64,000 nt of DNA, from NCBI RefSeq assembly GCF_009857475.1, contig NZ_WWCJ01000001.1, forward strand, positions 372,001-436,000. The letters run 5' to 3'. Of the stretch, positions 33,132 to 43,133 are shown piece after piece. Position 1 is the stretch's first letter, and each line of letters begins with the position of its first letter. A model generated the notes under the pieces. It saw nothing but the letters and a program-made list of their open reading frames with translations. It searched no databases and was not told the DNA's origin. The translations under genes and the position numbers were made by a program. This DNA comes from Pseudoduganella guangdongensis. Lineage in GTDB: Bacteria > Pseudomonadota > Gammaproteobacteria > Burkholderiales > Burkholderiaceae_D.

Positions 33132-33992
33132 ATGGCGAGCAGGAGGCAGATGTTGGGATTGGCGGCGGGCGCGTTCGCGGCTGGGGTGGCGGGCGTCGCA
33201 GGATCGGCGCGGGCGGCTGGCCAGGTGCCGGCGGCGTCGCCGGCCGCGCCGCTGGCGATTGGCGAGACGTTCACGCTGCATTCCACGGTGCTGGGCGAGA
33301 CGCGCCGCATCAATGTGTATTCGGCGCGCGCCTGGGATGTGAAGCCGGACGCGCCGCTGCCGGTGCTGTTCATGCTGGATGGCGGTGTGGCGGAGGACTT
33401 CGTACACACGGCTGGCCTGCTGCAGGTGTCGGTGGCCAACCTGACCATGCGTTCCTTCATGCTGGTGGGGATGGAGAACACGGTGCGCCGGCGCGATATG
33501 ACGGCGCCGACCGATAGTGCGGAGGACAAGAAAATCGCGCCCGTTGTCGGCGGCTCGGCGGCTTTCCGCCGCTTCATCCGGGAGGAGCTGATGCCGCTGG
33601 TGAAGTCGCGCTACAACACCACCGGCGAGACGGCCCTGATCGGCGAATCGCTGGCCGGCATGTTCGTGCTGGAGACGTTGCTGCACGCGCCGGAAATGTT
33701 CGACACCTTTATCGCCATCGACCCCACGCTGTGGTGGAACGACCGCCACATCCTGAAAACGGCGAGCGGCCTGCTCGGCGCGCGCCAACGCCTGGACAAG
33801 ACCCTGTTCGTCGCCACCAGCGGCGAGAAGGGGCAGCCGGAACTTGCCAGGCAGCTGGAGGGCGCCTTGTCAGGCGTCAAGGTCGAGGGCTTGCGCTGGC
33901 AAATGGCGCCCATGCTGGACGAAACGCACATGACCATCGGCCACCCCGGCGCCATGCGCGCCTTCCGCGCGGTGTTCAAGCCGGCCGCGTGA
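33132..33992 (+). CDS. Tat-exported esterase D-like alpha/beta hydrolase
   Basis: A 286-aa hydrolase of the putative esterase (Fes/IroE/EstD) family. It begins with a SRRQMLGLAAGAF twin-arginine-like signal and an alanine-rich hydrophobic stretch. The catalytic serine lies in GESLAGMF, an acid residue follows the IDPTLWWND segment, and the histidine is likely in DETHMTIG. It is probably periplasmic and cleaves an ester substrate. It follows the TetR gene closely. The end overlaps the convergent hydrolase gene by 17 bases. Confidence 0.82.
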   Translation: MASRRQMLGLAAGAFAAGVAGVAGSARAAGQVPAASPAAPLAIGETFTLHSTVLGETRRINVYSARAWDVKPDAPLPVLFMLDGGVAEDFVHTAGLLQVSVANLTMRSFMLVGMENTVRRRDMTAPTDSAEDKKIAPVVGGSAAFRRFIREELMPLVKSRYNTTGETALIGESLAGMFVLETLLHAPEMFDTFIAIDPTLWWNDRHILKTASGLLGARQRLDKTLFVATSGEKGQPELARQLEGALSGVKVEGLRWQMAPMLDETHMTIGHPGAMRAFRAVFKPAA

Positions 33993-34812
33993 ACTGCGAC
34001 TGCAGGAAGCTGGCGATTTTCTGCTGCGTGGTGGGCAGGTAGGGGATGTTCAGGTGGTCGGAATCGGGGATGATTTCGTCGTGGTGCAGGCAGGACAGCT
34101 TGCTCACCAGTTCATTGGTGTGCGAGTGCGGCACGATATCGTCGCTGGCGGCGCGCAGCACATAGGTCGGCGCCGCAACCAGGGTGGCATGCTTGACCGA
34201 CTCAAAGCGGTGCTGCAGCAGCATCGAGATCGGCAGCGCCGGGAACTTGCGCTGCGCCAGCGCCAGGATCGAATCGTAAGGCGTGATCAGCACCGTGGCC
34301 TGCACCCGGCGCTGCATCGCCACCTGCACCGCCACGCCGGAACCCAGGCTGCGCCCGACCACGGCCACCCGCGTCGGATCGACTTTGTGGTGCTTGCATA
34401 TCCAGTCCAGTTGCATGCAGGCGTCGGACACCAGCAGGTCCTCGCCCGGTTCGCCGTGCGATTCGCCGTAGCCGCGATAATTCAGGGCCAGCACCGCCAT
34501 GCCGGGGAACAGGTTGCCGGCGTCGCGCACCAGCCACGACACTTCTTCCGAGCGCCCGCCGAAATACACCACGGCCGGCCGTATGCCTGGTTCGCGCGGC
34601 GTCATCAGCCATCCCGCCAGGCGCGTGCCGTCGCCGCCGCGCAGCACGATTGCGCGCGTGCGGTGGCCGCTGCTGCGCGGTTTTTCAACTTCGCGCTTGA
34701 TGGTGGGATTGAACAGCAGCTTGCGCTGGCCGGCCATCAGCAAAGCCGTCAACCCGGCCCATGCAAAGCCAATAGCACCTGCGGTAGCTGCCATTTTGCG
34801 TGAATTGCTCAT
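33976..34812 (-). CDS. Membrane-anchored alpha/beta hydrolase (Bem46/ABHD13-like)
   Basis: A 278-aa hydrolase with an uncleaved N-terminal membrane segment (AGAIGFAWAGLTALLMAG), then the hydrolase fold: NYRGYGESHG, nucleophile elbow GRSLGSGVAV, an aspartate in ASDDIVPHSHT and a histidine in DSDHLNIP. The catalytic triad is complete. The layout is like the YfhR/Bem46 group. Substrate unknown. Confidence 0.8.
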   Translation of the reverse strand: MSNSRKMAATAGAIGFAWAGLTALLMAGQRKLLFNPTIKREVEKPRSSGHRTRAIVLRGGDGTRLAGWLMTPREPGIRPAVVYFGGRSEEVSWLVRDAGNLFPGMAVLALNYRGYGESHGEPGEDLLVSDACMQLDWICKHHKVDPTRVAVVGRSLGSGVAVQVAMQRRVQATVLITPYDSILALAQRKFPALPISMLLQHRFESVKHATLVAAPTYVLRAASDDIVPHSHTNELVSKLSCLHHDEIIPDSDHLNIPYLPTTQQKIASFLQSQFTRPA

Positions 34813-34914
34813 GAGGTCTAGTATGCTCCTAATGCTGAGTAAACTGCGTTAAGCAACGCACTAATGTCCGATTGCGGCAACACGCATTCGAAACTGCTTC
34901 TTATAAGGATAACC

Positions 34915-35502
34915 ATGCCCACCATTGATCCGCGTGTCGATGAGTACATCGCCAACTCCGCCGAATTCGCGCAGCCCATCCTGGCCCATTTGCGCGGCGT
35001 GATCCATGCTGCCTGTCCGGAGGTGAAGGAGACCATCAAATGGAGCATGCCGAACTTTGAACACCATGGTTTGCTATGCAACTTTGCCAGCTTCAAGCAG
35101 CATTGCGCGTTCGGCTTCTGGAAGGGGGAGCTGCTTCTGGCGGGCGAGGACGACAAGGGCAAGGAGGCGATGGGCCAGTTCGGCCGCATTACATCGGTGC
35201 AGGACTTGCCGTCGAAGAAAGTGCTGACGGCCTATATCAAGAAGGCCATGAAGCTGAATGAGGAAGGCGTGAAAGTCGCGCGGCCCAAGGCGGCGCCGCG
35301 CGAGTTGCTGGTGCCGGACTATTTCATCGCGGCGCTGGAGGGCAATCCCGCCGCGTACGAAGTGTTCAACGGCTTTTCAACCAGCGCCAAACGCGATTAC
35401 TGCGACTGGCTGACCGAGGCCACGCGCAACAAGCGCATGGCCCAGGCGGTCGAGTGGATTGCCGAGGGCAAGAAGCGGCACTGGAAGTACGAGAGCTGCT
35501 GA
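34915..35502 (+). CDS. YdeI/OmpD-associated family protein (DUF1801 plus OmdA)
   Basis: A 195-aa protein. The N-terminal half is a DUF1801-type fold (VDEYIANSAEFAQPILAHLR, ETIKWSMPNFEHHG), and the C-terminal half has the OmdA pattern (VPDYFIAALEGNPAAYEVF, RDYCDWLTEATRNKRMAQA). ATG 34915 has AAGGAT before it and removes 17 unlikely residues of the longer frame. The family is cytoplasmic; function is poorly known. Confidence 0.85.
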   Translation: MPTIDPRVDEYIANSAEFAQPILAHLRGVIHAACPEVKETIKWSMPNFEHHGLLCNFASFKQHCAFGFWKGELLLAGEDDKGKEAMGQFGRITSVQDLPSKKVLTAYIKKAMKLNEEGVKVARPKAAPRELLVPDYFIAALEGNPAAYEVFNGFSTSAKRDYCDWLTEATRNKRMAQAVEWIAEGKKRHWKYESC

Positions 35503-35518
35503 ACGCCCCGGAACTCCC

Positions 35519-37441
35519 TTAGGGCATCACCATCAGCTGCAGGCCGGAGGCGCTGCCCGGCGCGCGGTACACGCGCTGGGTGGCTTTGACAAAGTCTTCC
35601 GGCTTGGCTTTGGGGATGCTGGTGAAGGTCTGCGGGTTCAGGTCCACCAGCGGGAACCAGCTGCTCTGCACATGCACCATGATGCGGTGGCCGCGGCGGA
35701 AGGTGTGCTGCACGTCGCCCAGCTGGTAGCTGAGCGGCTCCACCTTGCCGGGCACGAATGGCTCGGGCTTCTCAAAGCTGTTGCGGAACTTGCCGCGCAG
35801 CGGATTGCCGCGTACCAGCTGCTGGTAGCCGCCCATCTTCAGCGTAGGCGGGGCCACGTCGCGCGAGGTGGCTTCCTCCGCGTGCTCCGGATAGTCGGCC
35901 GGATAAACGTCGATCAGCTTGACCACGAAATCGCTGTCGCTGCCGGTGGTGGAGACGAACAGCTTGGGCGTGACCGGGCCGGCGATGGTCACATCCTCTT
36001 CCAGCACCTCGCTCTGGTACACCAGCACGTCGGGACGGCTGGACGCGAAGCGCTGGTCCGACACCATGTATTCGCGCGGCACCCCGGTGGCCGGGTAGCC
36101 GATGAAGGGCACCGGTTTGCGCGGGTCGCTCACGTATTCGTCGAAGGCGTTGGCTTGTGCCGGCTGCTGCCAGCTCAGGGTGCCGTTCGGGCCCAGGTAC
36201 AGCATCCTGGCCCTGGCTGGCGCTGGCGGCCAGGCGCTGTACTGGCGCCAGACATTGGTGCCGGTTTCGAAGGTGTTGACGGCGGCAATCGGCTGCGCCG
36301 GCTTCACGCCTTTCAGCTGCTGCTCGAAGAAGGGGAACAGCAGCTTCTGGTTGAAATGCTCGCTGGTCTTGCTGTCGAACTGCACATGGCCCAGGCGCTT
36401 GCCGTCGCCGCCGGCCCAGCCGCCGTGCACCCACGGGCCGACCACCAGGCCGTTGAAAATGCCGGGATTGTGCTTGCCGATGGCGCGGTAGGTGGCGAAG
36501 GGGCCGGCCGGGTCTTCCGCGTCGAACCAGCCGCCCACGGTCAGCACGGCGGCTTTCACGTTCTTCAGGTGCGGCGCCAGGTTGCGCGTCTTCCAGAACT
36601 CGTCGTAGGTGTCGTGCTCGATGGTCGGCCTGAGGTAGGCTTGCTGCTTGGGCTCCAGGCCGGCCAGGATGTTCGACAGCGTCAGGCGCTGCAGGAAGTA
36701 GTCGTAGCCGCTGGTGGTGCCGTAATCGAAATCGGTCCAGGTCTTGGGCAGCGGGGTCGGGTTCTTTTCTTCCGTGAAGGAGGCGTAGAAGTCGTAGTTC
36801 GCTGCCAGCATGAAGGCGCCGCCGTGGTAGGAGTCGTCGCCCATGTACAGGTCGGTGATCGGCGCCTGCGGCGAGGCGGCTTTGATCGCCGGGTGCGAGT
36901 CGATGATGCTGGCCGCGGTGTAGAAGCCGGGGTAGCTGATACCGTGGATGCCGACCTTGCCGTTATTGTTGGCCACGTGCTTGAGCAGCCAGTCGACGGT
37001 GTCGTGCATGTCGCGGCTCTCGTTGCCTTCGCCCGGCTGGAGCTTGCTGTTGGCATGCGGCGTCATTTCCTGCCATTTGCCTTCCGACATATAGCGCCCG
37101 CGCACGTCCTGCCGCACGAAGATGTAGCCGGCGTCGCTGAAGTCGGCCGAGGGGCCGAGGCGGCGCGGGTAGAAGTCGACGCCGTAGCGCAGCTGGCCGT
37201 CGACGTTCACGCCTGCGCTGTAGGGCGTGCGTTCCACCAGGAAGGGGTAGCTCTTGCTGCTGTCCTTGGGCACGTAGACCGACGTGAACAGGCGCACGCC
37301 GTCGCGCATGGGGATGCGGAATTCGTACTTGGTGTAGGCGGCGCGCAGGTCCGGCTTGTCGTCAGGCGCCGCGTGGGCGGCGCCTGCAAAGGCCAGGGTC
37401 AGGGTCAGGGAAAAGGCGAGGGGTTGGAATGTGTCCAGCAT
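35519..37441 (-). CDS. Secreted CocE/NonD-family hydrolase
   Basis: A 640-aa protein with a signal peptide (FSLTLTLAFAGAAHA) and the CocE/NonD layout: an N-terminal alpha/beta hydrolase domain with IPMRDGVRLFTSVY, QDVRGRYMSEG and the nucleophile GISYPGFYT, a helical cap, GGWFDAEDPAGPF near the aspartate, GPWVHGGWAG with the histidine, and a C-terminal jelly-roll domain. Members include cocaine esterase and glutaryl-7-ACA acylase, so it likely cleaves an ester or amide of a small molecule outside the cytoplasm. It is followed, after a 15-base gap, in the upstream direction by the TPR lipoprotein gene on the same strand. Confidence 0.88.
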   Translation of the reverse strand: MLDTFQPLAFSLTLTLAFAGAAHAAPDDKPDLRAAYTKYEFRIPMRDGVRLFTSVYVPKDSSKSYPFLVERTPYSAGVNVDGQLRYGVDFYPRRLGPSADFSDAGYIFVRQDVRGRYMSEGKWQEMTPHANSKLQPGEGNESRDMHDTVDWLLKHVANNNGKVGIHGISYPGFYTAASIIDSHPAIKAASPQAPITDLYMGDDSYHGGAFMLAANYDFYASFTEEKNPTPLPKTWTDFDYGTTSGYDYFLQRLTLSNILAGLEPKQQAYLRPTIEHDTYDEFWKTRNLAPHLKNVKAAVLTVGGWFDAEDPAGPFATYRAIGKHNPGIFNGLVVGPWVHGGWAGGDGKRLGHVQFDSKTSEHFNQKLLFPFFEQQLKGVKPAQPIAAVNTFETGTNVWRQYSAWPPAPARARMLYLGPNGTLSWQQPAQANAFDEYVSDPRKPVPFIGYPATGVPREYMVSDQRFASSRPDVLVYQSEVLEEDVTIAGPVTPKLFVSTTGSDSDFVVKLIDVYPADYPEHAEEATSRDVAPPTLKMGGYQQLVRGNPLRGKFRNSFEKPEPFVPGKVEPLSYQLGDVQHTFRRGHRIMVHVQSSWFPLVDLNPQTFTSIPKAKPEDFVKATQRVYRAPGSASGLQLMVMP

Positions 37442-37456
37442 GTCCTTGGCTATTTT

Positions 37457-38638
37457 TTAGAATCCTTGTCGAAGACGGGCCCGCGACTCATACAGGCGCA
37501 GGCTGGCTAATTTCCCGGCGTAGATCGCGGTCTCGCTGCGGGTGGTGCTGTTGTTCAGGGCCAGTGACATATGCTTGTCGGCCTCTTTCAGGTCGCCCAG
37601 GGCGAACGCCGCCTTGGCCAGCCCGAAGTGGAACTCGTGGTAGTAGGGCGCGCGCTGCACCTCGCGCACGAACATGGCGCGCGCCTTGCGGTAGTCGCCT
37701 TCTTGCATGGCTTGCTGGCCCTGGTTGAAGAAGTGGAAGGGCGGGTAGGGTTCCAGGCGTGCCAGCATGGCTTTGAAACGCGCCGCCTCTTCCAGCTTGC
37801 CTTGCGTCGTGGCCACTTCGGCCAGGTTGAACAGGATCACCGTATTGTTCGGGTCGTGGCGGTGCGCAAAACGCAGGGTTTGTTCGGCACGGTCGACGTC
37901 GCCGCGCCGCTGGTAGATGGTGGACAGGGTGTTATAGCCGAGCAGGAAGGTGTTGTCGTACTCGATGGCGGAACGGGCCCACCAGTAAGCCTCGTCCAGT
38001 TTGCCCTGCACCAGGTTCTCGGCGGCGCGGTTGTTCATGAACAGGGCCACGATGGCGCGCTGCGAAATCTCCTCGGTCGGCATCATTTCCGCGTCCGGCG
38101 GCGGCAGGAAATCGATCGTCACGGAGTGCTTGCTGTCCATCAGGTTATAGACGTGGCTGGCGGCCTTGGTCAGCACCAGGTTGACGTGGCCGCTGCTGAA
38201 ATACAGCGAGCCGCTGCGGCTCCAGGTGTCTTCGCTGGTGACGCGCTGGAATTTGACCTTCAAGCCCAGCTCCTGCGCGAAGGCGGCGGTCATGATCACC
38301 AGGGACAGGCAGTTGCCGGAGCGCGCGTCGAAGGCCTGGGCCGCGGTGCGCGTCAATTCGGAGTCGTACTCCAGGCGCAGCTGGTCGCGCTGGTAGAGCG
38401 CCGCGATCAGCGCCTGGTGCAGGTCGTTGGTGGGGCGGTGGCTTTGCATGATCTTGCCGACGTAGGCCTTCATTTCCGGCGTCAGGGCGAAGATCTGCTC
38501 CGGCGCCATGATGGTGTCCGGCTTGGGGAATGCGCTGTCGTTGAACAGCGCGCGTTCCACCGCGATGGGCGGCGCGGACGGCGCGCTGGCGCAACCGGCC
38601 AGCAGCGCGGCGAAAATCAATGTTGACAGTAGTTTCAT
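37457..38638 (-). CDS. Lipoprotein with transglutaminase-like and TPR domains
   Basis: A 393-aa lipoprotein: the signal ends in LLAGCAS with lipidated Cys16. Residues 70-170 look like a transglutaminase-like (SirB1) region with a GNCLSLVIMTAAFAQELG cysteine and a GHVNLVL histidine. The C-terminal half has repeated TPR-like helix pairs (YNTLSTIYQRRGDVDRAEQTL, FNLAEVATTQGKLEEAARF). It may act as an envelope scaffold or protease-like factor. It lies directly upstream of the CocE gene and likely shares a transcript. Confidence 0.8.
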   Translation of the reverse strand: MKLLSTLIFAALLAGCASAPSAPPIAVERALFNDSAFPKPDTIMAPEQIFALTPEMKAYVGKIMQSHRPTNDLHQALIAALYQRDQLRLEYDSELTRTAAQAFDARSGNCLSLVIMTAAFAQELGLKVKFQRVTSEDTWSRSGSLYFSSGHVNLVLTKAASHVYNLMDSKHSVTIDFLPPPDAEMMPTEEISQRAIVALFMNNRAAENLVQGKLDEAYWWARSAIEYDNTFLLGYNTLSTIYQRRGDVDRAEQTLRFAHRHDPNNTVILFNLAEVATTQGKLEEAARFKAMLARLEPYPPFHFFNQGQQAMQEGDYRKARAMFVREVQRAPYYHEFHFGLAKAAFALGDLKEADKHMSLALNNSTTRSETAIYAGKLASLRLYESRARLRQGF

Positions 38639-38681
38639 GGCGGCGTCTCCTCCCCCTATATGAAACTAGTATGTGCGCGTC

Positions 38682-39791
38682 TCAGGGGGCTGTCAATTCA
38701 ACCGTAACGTCCTCGATGCCGAGGGTGGCCAGGGCGTCGCGCAGGTCGTCGATCTGCGCCTCCACGTCATCGCCGACGTCGAGCCGGCGGTCGGCGTGCG
38801 CCAGTTCGCCGCTGCTGCCGAGCAGCTGCACCCCAAGGGCCGCGTCCTCCTCGCCTTCCACCAGGGTGATGACGGCGCGCGCGCCGCCATCGGCCGCCAG
38901 CGCGGCGCCGAAATCGGCCATCATGGCCAGCATCCAGTGTTCGGAGCGGCCTTGCTGCAGCGCGCCGTAGAACAGGTCCTGGTACAGGAAGTTGATGCGC
39001 AGGGCCGGGGCCTGGGCGGCGCAGGCCAGGCAGCGCTGCAGCAGCGGCGTGGCCGACACGGTCCAGTCCTGGTAGCGCTGCATGCGCGCCGCGAACCAGG
39101 CGTCCTGCTTCTTGCCGGCCGGCGGCACGCTGTAGAACGGGTCGTCGGCGCGCTTCAGCGCGAAGCCGAGCAGGAAGCGCAGCTCCACCGCCTCGTCGGC
39201 GGCGCCGAAGGAGGCGGGCTGCCAGCCGGCGATGCTGCGCAGCAGGGCGGGCGCGTCGGCTACTTTCTTGTCCAGCAGGGCGGCCGCCGCCTCGTTCACC
39301 ATGGCGTTGAGCTGGCTGGGGCGGATGGCGTCCATCTCGGCCAGGTCGTAGGCGTGCTGCACCAGCACCACCTTGGCTTTCGGGCCTTCCAGGCCGGCGC
39401 TGGTGAAGCTGTCCAGCAGGGCGGCGTAGGCGGCCTCGTCCTGGAAGCCGTCGGCTTCGCGCAGGCCGCCCTGGCTGTGCACGAAGAGCGGAATGGCGAA
39501 GGCGTTGATTTCCATTTCCGGGCCGTCGCCCTTGCGCAGCAGGACGGTGCCGGCGTCCTCCTCCACGGTTTCCTTCAGCAGGCGGTAGGCTTCCACGTCT
39601 TCACCGCGCGCCAGTTCGATGGCGCCGAACAGCACGGCGTCTTTGCCTTGGCGCAGGTAGCGGCGCACCGCGTGGCGCAGCTCAGGTTCCTGCGCCAGCG
39701 CCAGGCTGCACAGTTCCTGGCTCAGGGTTTCTTCTTTGTCGAGGGTGGGGGCGGGCGATTTGCGGGGGGCTGGGCGCTTGTTCTTTTGCAT
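38682..39791 (-). CDS. DUF2863 family protein
   Basis: A 369-aa soluble acidic protein matching DUF2863, a family restricted mainly to betaproteobacteria. Typical parts are the basic N-terminal tail, LCSLALAQEPELRHAVRRYL, the EMEINAFAIPLFVHS strand and a C-terminal acidic end. Its function is not known. The gene is single, with the HDOD gene next in the same orientation. Confidence 0.85.
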   Translation of the reverse strand: MQKNKRPAPRKSPAPTLDKEETLSQELCSLALAQEPELRHAVRRYLRQGKDAVLFGAIELARGEDVEAYRLLKETVEEDAGTVLLRKGDGPEMEINAFAIPLFVHSQGGLREADGFQDEAAYAALLDSFTSAGLEGPKAKVVLVQHAYDLAEMDAIRPSQLNAMVNEAAAALLDKKVADAPALLRSIAGWQPASFGAADEAVELRFLLGFALKRADDPFYSVPPAGKKQDAWFAARMQRYQDWTVSATPLLQRCLACAAQAPALRINFLYQDLFYGALQQGRSEHWMLAMMADFGAALAADGGARAVITLVEGEEDAALGVQLLGSSGELAHADRRLDVGDDVEAQIDDLRDALATLGIEDVTVELTAP

Positions 39792-39820
39792 TCGGCTCAG
39801 TGGCGTTCAGGGTTGAGGGT

Positions 39821-40687
39821 TCAGGGTTCGATATGGAAGGTTTCGTGCAGCTCGTCCAGCAGGTCGGCGCTTTCATCCTCGTTCAGGCCGAGGTGGCGGC
39901 AGGCGGCCGCGCCGCCTTTTTCCCACTCCAGCGATGCGCTGTTGCCGTGGTAGCGCTGGATGGCGCGTTCGGCCAGCACGGCGCCGGCGACCAGCGAGCG
40001 GATGGCGTCGTCGGTGGCGTCGTCGCACAGCACCTCGTAGTCGTGGTGGTGCAGGATGGACCAGGACACGTCCGGCGACAAGCCCCAGTTGCGCGCCAGC
40101 AGGCAGCCGATGGCGGCATGGTTGGTGCTGTGGCGCGCGTCTTCAATCTCGGTGAACTTGCGCGCGGCGCTGCCATTGCACAGGTCCAGCGTTTGCTGGT
40201 AGTCGGCGAAACGGTCCAGCAGGATCGGGATGCCGATGTCGCAGAACAGGCCAAAGGTGTGGGCGATGTCGGGCGGCGCCAGGCGCAGCTTGCGCGAGAT
40301 GAAGACCAGGGCCTGGGCGCGGCAGGACGACACTTCCCAGAACTGGTTGAGGGCGGCGTTGCCGCCGCCGACGGTCTCGCGCACCAGGATGCCAGTCAGC
40401 ATGGCGGCGCACTGGTTGATGCCGAGGAAGTTGATCGCTTGTTCGACCGATTTGGCCTTGCGCGCGGCGCCGTAGAACGGCGAGTTGGCCAGCTTGAGCA
40501 GGGCGCCCGACATGCCGACGTCGTTGCCGATGATGCGCGCGATGGCGCGCGGCGACGGGTCTTCCTGCGCCAGTTCGCGCTGCAGGTCGACCAGCAGGCT
40601 GGGACGCGGGGGGATGCGGATGGAGCGCAACAGCGCGTCTTCTGCGGTCGTGTTTTCTGCCGGGAGCCGGGCTGCTGCTGTTGTCAT
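39821..40687 (-). CDS. HDOD-domain signalling protein
   Basis: A 288-aa protein with one HDOD domain: IPPRPSLLVDLQRELAQED, then IIGNDVGMSGALLKLANSPFYG, then INFLGINQCAAML and a degenerate metal-dependent phosphohydrolase core (HHHDYEV). HDOD proteins act in signalling linked to motility, cyclic di-GMP or DNA repair and lack phosphodiesterase activity. It sits 29 bases upstream of the DUF2863 gene on the same strand. Confidence 0.85.
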   Translation of the reverse strand: MTTAAARLPAENTTAEDALLRSIRIPPRPSLLVDLQRELAQEDPSPRAIARIIGNDVGMSGALLKLANSPFYGAARKAKSVEQAINFLGINQCAAMLTGILVRETVGGGNAALNQFWEVSSCRAQALVFISRKLRLAPPDIAHTFGLFCDIGIPILLDRFADYQQTLDLCNGSAARKFTEIEDARHSTNHAAIGCLLARNWGLSPDVSWSILHHHDYEVLCDDATDDAIRSLVAGAVLAERAIQRYHGNSASLEWEKGGAAACRHLGLNEDESADLLDELHETFHIEP

Positions 40688-40810
40688 TTTGCTTCGTGGG
40701 TTGTTCTGCTGAGGCGGGCTTCGCCATTATCGCCTGTTTTTCCGGCTTTGCCCGGGGCGCGGGTGAGTTTTTTTTCATGCCGAAATGGCAGCATTGCTAC
40801 AATCCGTAGC

Positions 40811-41380
40811 ATGTCTTGTCACATCCTGGCCGGTATCGATTTCAGCGCGCCATCGCCGCAGGTGGCGCGGCGCCTGATCGGCGTCACCTTGCTCGTCAAT
40901 GGCGTGGGCGGCCGCATTGTCGAGGTCGAGGCCTATGACCGCGAGGATCCGGCCTCGCATAGCTTTTCCGGCCAGACGGCGCGCAACTTCGCCATGTTCG
41001 GGCCGCCGGGCCATGCCTATGTCTACCTGTCGCACGGCATCCACTGGTGCCTGAACCTGGTGTGCCGCGAGGAAGGGCACGGGGCCGGGGTGCTGATCCG
41101 CGCGCTCGAGCCGCTGGCCGGGCTGGAGCAGATGGCGGCGCGGCGCGGGTTGGCCGAGGCGCGCCTGCTGTGTTCCGGGCCGGGGCGGCTGGGGCAGGCG
41201 CTGGGGGTGACGCGCGAACTGAATGCCATGGCGCTGGACGCGGCGCCGTTTGAACTGCTGCCGCGCAAGGGGCGGGTGCAGGTGGCGGTCGGGCCGCGCA
41301 TCGGCATTTCCAAGGCGGTCGAGGTGCCGTGGCGCTTTGGCCTGGCCGGCTCGCCCTACCTCAGCCGGCCGTTCCGCTAG
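40811..41380 (+). CDS. DNA-3-methyladenine glycosylase (AAG/MPG type)
   Basis: A 189-aa base-excision repair enzyme of the AAG family that removes alkylated purines. Recognisable parts are the ARRLIGVTLLV strand, VEVEAYDREDPASHSF with the catalytic Glu, GHAYVYLSHGIHWCLN, VLIRALEPL, and the SGPGRLGQALGV loop. Length is normal for bacterial AAG. It is convergent with the chemoreceptor gene, 41 bases away. Confidence 0.92.
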   Translation: MSCHILAGIDFSAPSPQVARRLIGVTLLVNGVGGRIVEVEAYDREDPASHSFSGQTARNFAMFGPPGHAYVYLSHGIHWCLNLVCREEGHGAGVLIRALEPLAGLEQMAARRGLAEARLLCSGPGRLGQALGVTRELNAMALDAAPFELLPRKGRVQVAVGPRIGISKAVEVPWRFGLAGSPYLSRPFR

Positions 41381-41421
41381 GCTCGCCCCGGCGGCCCTCA
41401 TCACCTTCTGCCGCCAGCGCG

Positions 41422-43125
41422 TCAGCGCCGCGCGCCGCGCATCGCGCTTTGCGCCGTCCGCCGCCCGGCACGCGCCGGGACGTCGCCAGTGCCGCCCGGC
41501 GCGCGCCATGCGTCGGCGCTTTTGCTGTTGGCGGCCGCCGCCAAAGGCGCGGGCGCAACGAGGCTGGCGGGCGCGCCATCGGTCTCAAGCTGGAACACGG
41601 CCACGGCCTGCGCCAGGCCGGCCGCCTGCTCCTGCAGGCTGGCCGCCGCCGCTGCCGCCTGCTCCACCAGCGCCGCGTTCTGCTGCGTCACATCGTCGAT
41701 CTGCGCCACCGCCTGGTTGACCTCCATGATCCCGCGCGCCTGCTCGGCGCTGGCCTCGCTGATGCGCTGGATGATGCGCCCCACCTGCCGCACCGCCGCC
41801 ACGATATCGCCCATGCTGCCGCCGGCCACGCCGACCGATCCGGCGCCGCTGTCGATGGTGGCGACCGAAGCGCTGATCAGCGCCTTGATCTCGTGCGCCG
41901 CCGTGGCGCTGCGCTGCGCCAGGGTGCGCACCTCCGCCGCCACGACCGCGAAACCGCGCCCCTGCTCGCCCGCGCGCGCCGCTTCCACCGCCGCGTTCAG
42001 GGCCAGGATATTGGTCTGGAACGCAATGCCGTCGATCACGCCGATGATCTCCACGATCTTGCGCGAGGAAGCGCGGATCGCCTCCATGGTCTGCACCGCC
42101 TGCGCCACCGCCGTGCCGCCGCGCGCGGCCAGCTGGTTGGCGTTGTCGGCCAGTTGGCAGGCCTCGCGCGCATGTTCGGCATTGCCGCGCACCGCCGAAG
42201 CCAGGGCATCGACCGCGCTGGCGGTTTCCTGCAGCGAACTGGCCTGCAGCTCGGTGCGCGCCGACAAGTCCATATTGCCGGTGGCGATTTCGCGCGAGGC
42301 CAGGTCGATCTGCTGCACCGCGCCGCGGATGGCGCCGATGGTGCCGTTCAATTGCGCCACGCTGCTGTCGAGCGCGCGCGCGGTGTCGGCGATTTCATCG
42401 CGCCCGCGCGCCGGCGGACGCGGCGCCAGCTGGCCCGCCGCCAGGCAGCGCACGCCCTCGCCAATGGCGTGGATGTCGCGCAGCAGCGCGCGCCGCACCA
42501 GCATCGACACCGCCAGCGACAAGGCCACCGACAGCAGCAGCAGGCCCGCCATGGTCATGCCCAGCCGGCGGAACTCCTGGCGCGCCTGGGCATAGGCCGC
42601 CTCGCTCAGCGATTTTTCCAGCGCCGCCAGCTGCGCCAGCTGCAGGTCCAGCGCCGCGAACTGGCGCTCGGCCTTGGCCATGGCGTTGGTGGCGATGGAC
42701 TGGTCCACCGCCGCCAGCTCCATGGTTTCCTGCACTGCCTTGCGGTAGGTGGCCAGGGCCTGCCGCGAGCCGGCCAGCAAGCCTTGTTCATCGGCCTCGG
42801 CGCCGCTGGCCAGTTGCTCCAGCCGGCCGCCGACCGCGCCGTGGCGGTTGCGGATCTGGGCCGCCAGCGCATCCAGCCGCGCCTGCGCGAAGCTGCCGTT
42901 GATCCAGGCCAGCAGCTGGTAGATGTTGGCATGCGCCATGCGCGCCTCGCCTGCCACGTCGGCCACGGCCTGCAGGCGTGCCGCGCGCAGCTGCACCAGG
43001 TTCTCCATCGATGCGTTCTGCCGCACCATGCCGAACCAGGCGCAGGCTGCTGTCGCCAGCAGCAGCGCCAGTACCACGCCCGGCGCCAGCAGCAGCTTCG
43101 GTCCAATCCGCAGTCGGTTCAGCAT
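41422..43125 (-). CDS. Methyl-accepting chemotaxis protein
   Basis: A 567-aa membrane chemoreceptor. A first transmembrane helix ([22 protein letters not shown]) precedes a four-helix-bundle periplasmic sensor, a second transmembrane segment lies near residues 192-212, a HAMP linker follows, then the cytoplasmic signalling hairpin with [30 protein letters not shown] tip and flanking methylation helices. It ends in an alanine- and proline-rich tail. ATG 43125 is the true start; the frame runs open upstream by chance. The separate cache-domain gene just upstream is probably a partner sensor. Confidence 0.92.
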   Translation of the reverse strand: MLNRLRIGPKLLLAPGVVLALLLATAACAWFGMVRQNASMENLVQLRAARLQAVADVAGEARMAHANIYQLLAWINGSFAQARLDALAAQIRNRHGAVGGRLEQLASGAEADEQGLLAGSRQALATYRKAVQETMELAAVDQSIATNAMAKAERQFAALDLQLAQLAALEKSLSEAAYAQARQEFRRLGMTMAGLLLLSVALSLAVSMLVRRALLRDIHAIGEGVRCLAAGQLAPRPPARGRDEIADTARALDSSVAQLNGTIGAIRGAVQQIDLASREIATGNMDLSARTELQASSLQETASAVDALASAVRGNAEHAREACQLADNANQLAARGGTAVAQAVQTMEAIRASSRKIVEIIGVIDGIAFQTNILALNAAVEAARAGEQGRGFAVVAAEVRTLAQRSATAAHEIKALISASVATIDSGAGSVGVAGGSMGDIVAAVRQVGRIIQRISEASAEQARGIMEVNQAVAQIDDVTQQNAALVEQAAAAAASLQEQAAGLAQAVAVFQLETDGAPASLVAPAPLAAAANSKSADAWRAPGGTGDVPARAGRRTAQSAMRGARR

Positions 43126-43133
43126 GGCACCCC